64,000 nt of DNA, from the NCBI GenBank assembly GCA_014706295.1, contig JACSVZ010000008.1, forward strand, positions 21,183,659 through 21,247,658, given 5' to 3'. Shown here piece after piece: positions 63,721 through 64,000 of the stretch (the first letter of the stretch is position 1; each line of letters starts with the position of its first letter). Position numbers and translations under genes: made by a program. The DNA is from Lycocorax pyrrhopterus obiensis. Lineage: Eukaryota > Chordata > Aves > Passeriformes > Paradisaeidae. The notes under the pieces were generated by a model. The model was not told the origin of the DNA. It saw only the letters and a list, made by a program, of their open reading frames with translations, and searched no databases.

Positions 63721-64000
63721 TGTTAGGTAATGTCTGCTAAAACGCAGAGTTTTGGATTGGTGATTCACAGGTTTTAATCAAGTTCACTTTTTTTACTTTT
63801 TCAGATGAGTACATCAGTTTTTGCAGGAAATGTTTGATTCTGATAAAATGCTAATTTTTTTTAAAAAAAAAGGAGGTAGAACAATTCAATCTACTATTAC
63901 GTAATTATGTTGGACCAGTACTAAGTGCAATGAAGTGATATGGTGGATATAGCCAGAAGTAGACAGAAAACAGTGAAGAAAATTAAATCTACTTGAAAAA
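63721..64000. other. Window end, nothing recognised
   Basis: AT-rich sequence with an A run after T runs near 63855-63870. No feature supported. Confidence 0.5.

Noticed and set aside
1..64000. CRISPR arrays, operons, phage or plasmid genes
   Set aside because: No spaced direct repeats, no dense coding and no bacterial gene structure. The repeats are vertebrate retroposons.

Overview
The window looks like AT-rich (about 36% GC by eye), gene-poor vertebrate nuclear DNA, most likely from a bird. The main clue is its repeats. All clear interspersed repeats are CR1 LINE 3' ends, including avian-type copies at 16818-17271, 9175-9302 and 35281-35565 whose tail and ORF2 C-terminus are easy to recognise. 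There are no Alu, L1 or B1/B2-type repeats and no bacterial gene organisation. No complete protein-coding gene, rRNA array or tRNA gene could be identified. Nearly all open frames are short chance frames, and many begin with TTG or GTG rather than ATG.

Layout. 1-9.2 kb: AT-rich sequence with two CR1 pieces on the + strand (3220-3536, 6311-6472) and a MIR-like SINE relic (4029-4130). 9.2-20.5 kb: a CR1 tail (9175-9302), a possible L2/MIR-type 3' end (14028-14134), the best preserved CR1 (16818-17271, - strand) and a very old CR1 (20045-20452, + strand). 18.6-25.4 kb: a set of splice-bounded segments on the + strand. Two of them (19802-19914 and 24349-24446) join in one open reading frame and are the best candidates for real exons. 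25-41 kb: mostly unique AT-rich DNA, one CR1 (35281-35565), several simple repeats and a decayed palindromic relic. 41-64 kb: a GATA microsatellite, a possible small two-exon 3' gene end on the - strand (42923-43191), a polypurine tract beside a G-quadruplex motif (51860-52083), a 5S-rRNA-like SINE relic (58511-58630), a cysteine-rich possible terminal exon with a poly(A) signal (62852-63054), and an old CR1 (63385-63720).

The parts do not form a recognisable pathway or system. The sequence supports a long intergenic or intronic stretch holding several generations of decayed retroposons, some non-B-DNA motifs, a few segments that could be conserved noncoding elements, and a handful of unproven exon candidates. 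Repeat and exon calls were made by eye from remembered family features. No alignment or database search was run.
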